Shown: piece after piece, positions 60,087 through 64,000 of the stretch
How positions within the stretch are numbered: the first letter of the stretch is position 1
Layout of the letters: every line of letters begins with the position of its first letter
NCBI RefSeq assembly: GCF_007990775.1
Contig: NZ_BJXB01000003.1
Coordinates: forward strand, 1-64,000
Length of the DNA stretch: 64,000 nt
Reading direction: 5' to 3'
Origin: Deinococcus cellulosilyticus NBRC 106333 = KACC 11606
Lineage (GTDB): Bacteria; Deinococcota; Deinococci; Deinococcales; Deinococcaceae
Notes under the pieces: generated by a model
Seen by the model: the letters and a program-made list of their open reading frames with translations, nothing else
Told to the model about the DNA's origin: nothing
Database searches by the model: none
Position numbers and translations under genes: made by a program

Positions 60087-60670
60087 GGTTTTTGCTCCTT
60101 GAGGAAGCTTTCAAACTCTGTCTTTTTGACCCCACGCACCGTCAGTTTGCCATCCATCGCCAGGAAATCTCCTTCCATGGGCACGGAGAAACTGAGGGTC
60201 ACCACCTGCTGCCGGGGCAACTCAACATCCAGGCCCAGCATGGGGATGGTCAGGCGGGTGTCTGGGAGTTCGCTTTCGGCCAGAATTTCACGGATTTCTC
60301 CGACAGGCAGAATGAGCACGTTCTTGACGGAGGCTGTGCCTCCGTAACCCACCGTCCAGCCCTGATCGGTCAGGTGCAGGGTGGTGCGGTCGGCAGGAAT
60401 CGCCTGCTGTGAATACAGCGCATATCCTGCTGCACCTGCAACTCCCGCAGAGAGCACAGCACCAATGGCTCCGGTCATCACCAGGTTCTTCTGGCGACCC
60501 AGGTTGCCCAGCATCAGGCCCAGTGAACCCAGAAAACCCACACCTCCCAGCACGGTGAAAAGCCAGATGCCCACTGTGGCTGCGGACCCCACAGAGGGAT
60601 CTTCCAGGTCAAGGGCTTCGTGGGCCTGTGCTGCACCCAGCAGCAACATCAAAATGAGCATCCAGTGCAT
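60083..60670 (-). CDS. membrane protein of unknown function upstream of coaE
   Basis: A 195-aa protein. The N-terminus (MHWMLILMLLLGAAQA) reads as a signal peptide. Two hydrophobic helices follow (VGIWLFTVLGGVGFLGSLGL and VMTGAIGAVLSAGVAGAAGY). The last 120 residues are beta-rich and probably outside the membrane (RTTLHLTDQGWTVGYGG, VVTLSFSVPMEGDFLAMDGK). TAGAAT at 60678-60683 lies 7 nt before the ATG at 60670, which I prefer to the ATG at 60679. The stop overlaps the coaE start by 4 nt. Confidence 0.75.
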   Translation of the reverse strand: MHWMLILMLLLGAAQAHEALDLEDPSVGSAATVGIWLFTVLGGVGFLGSLGLMLGNLGRQKNLVMTGAIGAVLSAGVAGAAGYALYSQQAIPADRTTLHLTDQGWTVGYGGTASVKNVLILPVGEIREILAESELPDTRLTIPMLGLDVELPRQQVVTLSFSVPMEGDFLAMDGKLTVRGVKKTEFESFLKEQKP

Positions 60671-60677
60671 TCTGTTC

Positions 60678-60683
60678 ATTCTA
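60678..60683 (-). promoter_or_regulatory. leaderless -10 box of the membrane protein-coaE operon
   Basis: TAGAAT on the minus strand, 7 nt, ATG at 60670. Confidence 0.45.
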
Positions 60684-60737
60684 GAAAGGGTTTCCGGGGC
60701 AATTGCCCCATCCCAGTATCTCAGGGAAAAGGACGAG

Positions 60738-60743
60738 TACCAT
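60738..60743 (+). promoter_or_regulatory. leaderless -10 box of the TfoX-C gene
   Basis: TACCAT, 6 nt, ATG at 60750. Confidence 0.5.
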
Positions 60744-60749
60744 GAGAAC

Positions 60750-61001
60750 ATGCGCAATCTGGGACCAAAAACCCTTTCATGGCTGAAACAGGCTGGAATT
60801 CAAACGGAACAGGACATCCGCAGTGTGGGTGTGATCGAGGTTTTTCTGCAGCTGAAAGACATGGGATTTCGGCCCTCCCTCAACGCCCTGTGGGCACTGG
60901 AAGGGGCATGTGAGGGCATCGACTGGAGGGACATCCCTTCAGAACGAAAGCTTGAGCTGAAAGAAGAACTGCAAAGACAACTCAGCTCACACGAACCTTG
61001 A
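60750..61001 (+). CDS. TfoX C-terminal domain protein
   Basis: An 83-aa protein that is only the TfoX/Sxy C-terminal helix-hairpin-helix-like domain: RNLGPKTLSWLKQAGIQTEQ, DIRSVGVIEVFLQLKDMGF, then SLNALWALEGACEGIDWRDI. In gamma-proteobacteria full TfoX activates competence genes, but the stand-alone domain has no established role. The start at 60750 is 6 nt after TACCAT. A longer frame from 60381 runs antisense to the neighbouring membrane gene and is rejected. Confidence 0.85.
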   Translation: MRNLGPKTLSWLKQAGIQTEQDIRSVGVIEVFLQLKDMGFRPSLNALWALEGACEGIDWRDIPSERKLELKEELQRQLSSHEP

Positions 61002-61018
61002 AGGTGTGCTGCCCTGAG

Positions 61019-61047
61019 TTTCACCTGTTTCGAAAAGACGGTACAAT
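61019..61047 (+). promoter_or_regulatory. promoter of the DsbD-like gene
   Basis: TTTCAC (61019-61024), 17 nt, TACAAT (61042-61047). Confidence 0.6.
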
Positions 61048-61098
61048 TCAGGACACAGCTCATCCGTCGCTGAGCAATGACCCAAAGAGGGGGTTGAA

Positions 61099-61545
61099 AT
61101 GGTTTTTTTGTTGCTTGTTCCCGGTCTGGGTGGAGCCCCCATTCAAACTTCAGGTGTGGTCTATGCGCAGCCTGGGCAGTCGGTGGTCCTGACCCTGCAG
61201 ATTGACAACCCCCAGGAAGTCCTGATCAACAAGGATGCCCCAACCCGCCTTTCTCTAACCACACCCTTTAAAACACTCACCCTGGAAGCAGATGCGATCA
61301 AAGGGCCTGATGCAGATTATGAACCCGAAACCTATTTTGCCCGCGTGGAACCCTTGAAATTCAAATTTGGTGTGCCAAAAGGCTTTAAAAAAGGCAGTTA
61401 CCCCCTGACCCTCAATGCAGATTTCTTCATGTGCAACACGAAAGATGGTCTGTGCTACATGAAAACAGTGCAGGTCAAAGGGGAGCTGAAAGTTGGAGAA
61501 AAGGGCGAGAATCAACCGATGGTGGTGAAGCTTCCCAAAAGATAG
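61099..61545 (+). CDS. exported DsbD N-terminal-domain-like protein
   Basis: A 148-aa protein with a short hydrophobic N-terminus (MVFLLLVPGLGGA) that may serve as a signal sequence although it lacks a basic residue. The body is a beta sandwich. The segment FMCNTKDGLCYMKTV, with two cysteines six residues apart, resembles the redox-active site of the DsbD alpha domain. There is no membrane or thioredoxin part, so it would be a stand-alone extracytoplasmic redox or binding domain. GAGGGGG precedes the ATG. Confidence 0.75.
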   Translation: MVFLLLVPGLGGAPIQTSGVVYAQPGQSVVLTLQIDNPQEVLINKDAPTRLSLTTPFKTLTLEADAIKGPDADYEPETYFARVEPLKFKFGVPKGFKKGSYPLTLNADFFMCNTKDGLCYMKTVQVKGELKVGEKGENQPMVVKLPKR

Positions 61546-61576
61546 AAGGAGCACTCAGGTGCTCCTTCTATCTTTT
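61537..61576. terminator. bidirectional terminator between the DsbD-like and Sel1 genes
   Basis: An 18-bp perfect inverted repeat (AAAAGATAGAAGGAGCAC and its complement) around a 4-nt loop. The stop codon of the plus-strand gene lies in the stem. Confidence 0.92.
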
Positions 61577-61584
61577 CTCTGGGC

Positions 61585-62610
61585 TTACTGCAGCCGTTTC
61601 AGGGCATCCTGGGCTTCTTCAGATCCCTGATCTGCAGCTTTTTTGTACCAGAAGAGGGCCTGTTTCAGGTCTTTTCCTGTCCCCTTGCCTTTTTCATAAA
61701 ATTCAGCAAGGGAAAACTGGGAGTCCCTGTCTCCTTCAAGTGCCAGTTCCTGATAGAGCTTAAAAGCTCTGGGGAGGTCTTTTTTGACCTTTGCATCTGA
61801 ATCAGAAATCAGATATGCCACAGAAGCAATGCCGCTTGGATTGCCCAGGGATGCTGCTTTCTCATACCAGAAAAGGGCTTTTGCAGTCTGACCTTCCACC
61901 AAATACCGAGTGGCCAGTCTGTCTGCTGCTTCACCATACCCCAGATTTGCAGATTTTTCGTAGAAGGGTGCAGCCACAGCAATGCCCGAAGTGCCATTGA
62001 AGTTCCCACGCCATGCAGCTTCTGCAGCCTCATAAATGGCGATGGGATCATTGCCTTCAGCAATTTTGATCCACAGTTGTTTGGCTTTTTCTGGGTTTGC
62101 CGCCTCTCCAATGAAGCCATAGTTATAACCTCTGGCCAGCTTCGACATGGCGTAGAAATTGCCCTGATCTGCAGCTTTCTGATAAAGGGCAAAAGCCTTT
62201 TGCAGGTCGTAATCTGGTGTGCTGCCCACATTGTGGTGTTCTCCCAACCGGACCTGAGCCTCAGGAAAACCAGCGTCAGCGGCCTGCTTCAGGTGTACCA
62301 GACCCGTGTTTTGATCTGGAGTTGTGCCAATTCCGTAGGTGTACAGACTGTAGAGATCGGTTTTGGCCTGAAGATTTCCGCTTTCGGCAACCTTCACATA
62401 GGCCTGAAAAGCTTCTGCATAAGTTGCTGGTGCAGGCAGGGTTTTTACCATCCTGACCACAGCTTCAATGCCTGGATTGAATTTGATGGTTGAGCATTTC
62501 TGCAGGGTCAGCTGGACATCCTGTGATTTGATGGCGTTGCCACAGGCCAGATCAGATGCCAGTGCAGGGCTGACCAAAAGAAGGGCAAATGAGATGAGCA
62601 TTTTTTTCAT
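61585..62610 (-). CDS. exported Sel1-repeat protein
   Basis: A 341-aa protein with a signal peptide (MKKMLISFALLLVSPALA) and about seven Sel1-type TPR repeats. These are marked by A-A-D-Q/G and G-x4-D-x2-K-A units (LHLKQAADAGFPEAQVRLGE-type, ALFWYEKAASLGNPSGIA, QALFWYKKAADQGSEEAQDA). Sel1 proteins act as adaptors, often in envelope or signalling processes; there is no enzyme domain. It begins 6 nt after the accC stop, with GGAG 9 nt before its ATG, so it is probably co-transcribed with accC. Confidence 0.88.
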   Translation of the reverse strand: MKKMLISFALLLVSPALASDLACGNAIKSQDVQLTLQKCSTIKFNPGIEAVVRMVKTLPAPATYAEAFQAYVKVAESGNLQAKTDLYSLYTYGIGTTPDQNTGLVHLKQAADAGFPEAQVRLGEHHNVGSTPDYDLQKAFALYQKAADQGNFYAMSKLARGYNYGFIGEAANPEKAKQLWIKIAEGNDPIAIYEAAEAAWRGNFNGTSGIAVAAPFYEKSANLGYGEAADRLATRYLVEGQTAKALFWYEKAASLGNPSGIASVAYLISDSDAKVKKDLPRAFKLYQELALEGDRDSQFSLAEFYEKGKGTGKDLKQALFWYKKAADQGSEEAQDALKRLQ

Positions 62611-62616
62611 TCTGGG

Positions 62617-63963
<1,347 letters not shown>

Positions 63964-63971
63964 GGTGCTCC

Positions 63972-64000
63972 TTAAAAGGCTTCCCCCTGCATGGCCCCCG
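63972..64000 (-). CDS. possible 3' end of a gene upstream of accC (partial)
   Basis: One minus-strand frame ends with GAMQGEAF and a TAA at 63972-63974, 8 nt before the accC start. In many bacteria accB (the biotin carrier protein) is the gene directly upstream, but these eight residues are not enough to identify it and do not look like a typical AccB end. The rest lies outside the window. Confidence 0.3.

Noticed and set aside
60381..60749. Long N-terminal extension of the TfoX-C protein
   Set aside because: Antisense to the membrane-protein gene and upstream of the TACCAT box.

Overview
The window looks like chromosomal DNA from a Deinococcus-type bacterium of moderate G+C content. The evidence is mixed. 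Tandem glutamate dehydrogenases, a LysW-type lysine hydrolase (LysK), a membrane Ser/Thr kinase with a C-terminal propeller, and an rpsB-tsf-pyrH-hemB block all fit Deinococcus-Thermus. In addition, at least fifteen genes have a TANNNT -10 box only 5-7 nt before the start codon and no Shine-Dalgarno, the leaderless arrangement known from Deinococcus. I could not run a database search, so the assignment is by recognition. I saw no rRNA, tRNA, CRISPR array, prophage or transposase.

Layout. 1-6.1 kb: an Lrp-type regulator and a tightly packed tyrosine-degradation operon (hpd, hmgA, an unknown protein, fahA, a DUF6882-like protein), then an acetoacetate-decarboxylase-like gene. No recognisable maleylacetoacetate isomerase is present. 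6.1-13.3 kb: amino-acid ABC uptake genes (binding protein and permease, no ATPase), an MFS pump, sulfonate binding protein ssuA, monooxygenase ssuD and an aldo/keto reductase. Three of these promoters share a TTGA-N7-TGTAAT box, which suggests one sulfur-related regulon. 13.3-28.5 kb: pcp, an exported surface protein, a pilin-like protein, ftsK, a JAMM protease, a LysM/NlpC cell-wall hydrolase, an MFS pump, an SLC13 transporter, lysK and a phosphodiesterase. 28.5-39.8 kb: two overlapping gdh genes, a polyprenyl diphosphate synthase, hom, TPR, NUDIX, YdcF, DUF952 and RDD proteins, a TetR-SMR efflux pair with a clear operator, and an HD hydrolase. 40-46.7 kb: rpsB, tsf, pyrH, hemB, the kinase and speD. 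47-52.3 kb: sdhCDAB and lysS. 52.3-64 kb: a membrane protein, a HEAT protein, ruvA, lepB, a regulator, pyrG, an SRPBCC protein with a DtxR/MntR-like palindrome, coaE, a TfoX-C protein, a DsbD-like protein, a Sel1 protein and accC.

Between the genes lie several families of short inverted-repeat elements. One is bounded by GCAGAAGGC ends and another by GCCGAGGGC/CTCGGC ends, the latter including a perfect 76-bp repeat at two loci. Others are GGGCGCAGC hairpins and an AAAAGCGCAGCGAAGAGGG tandem. Many abut stop codons, and one is nested in another. They are the best candidates for undescribed mobile or regulatory elements. The most interesting protein is the unknown 286-aa enzyme-like protein inside the tyrosine operon. 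The most interesting RNA candidates are the structured leaders of pyrH and pyrG.
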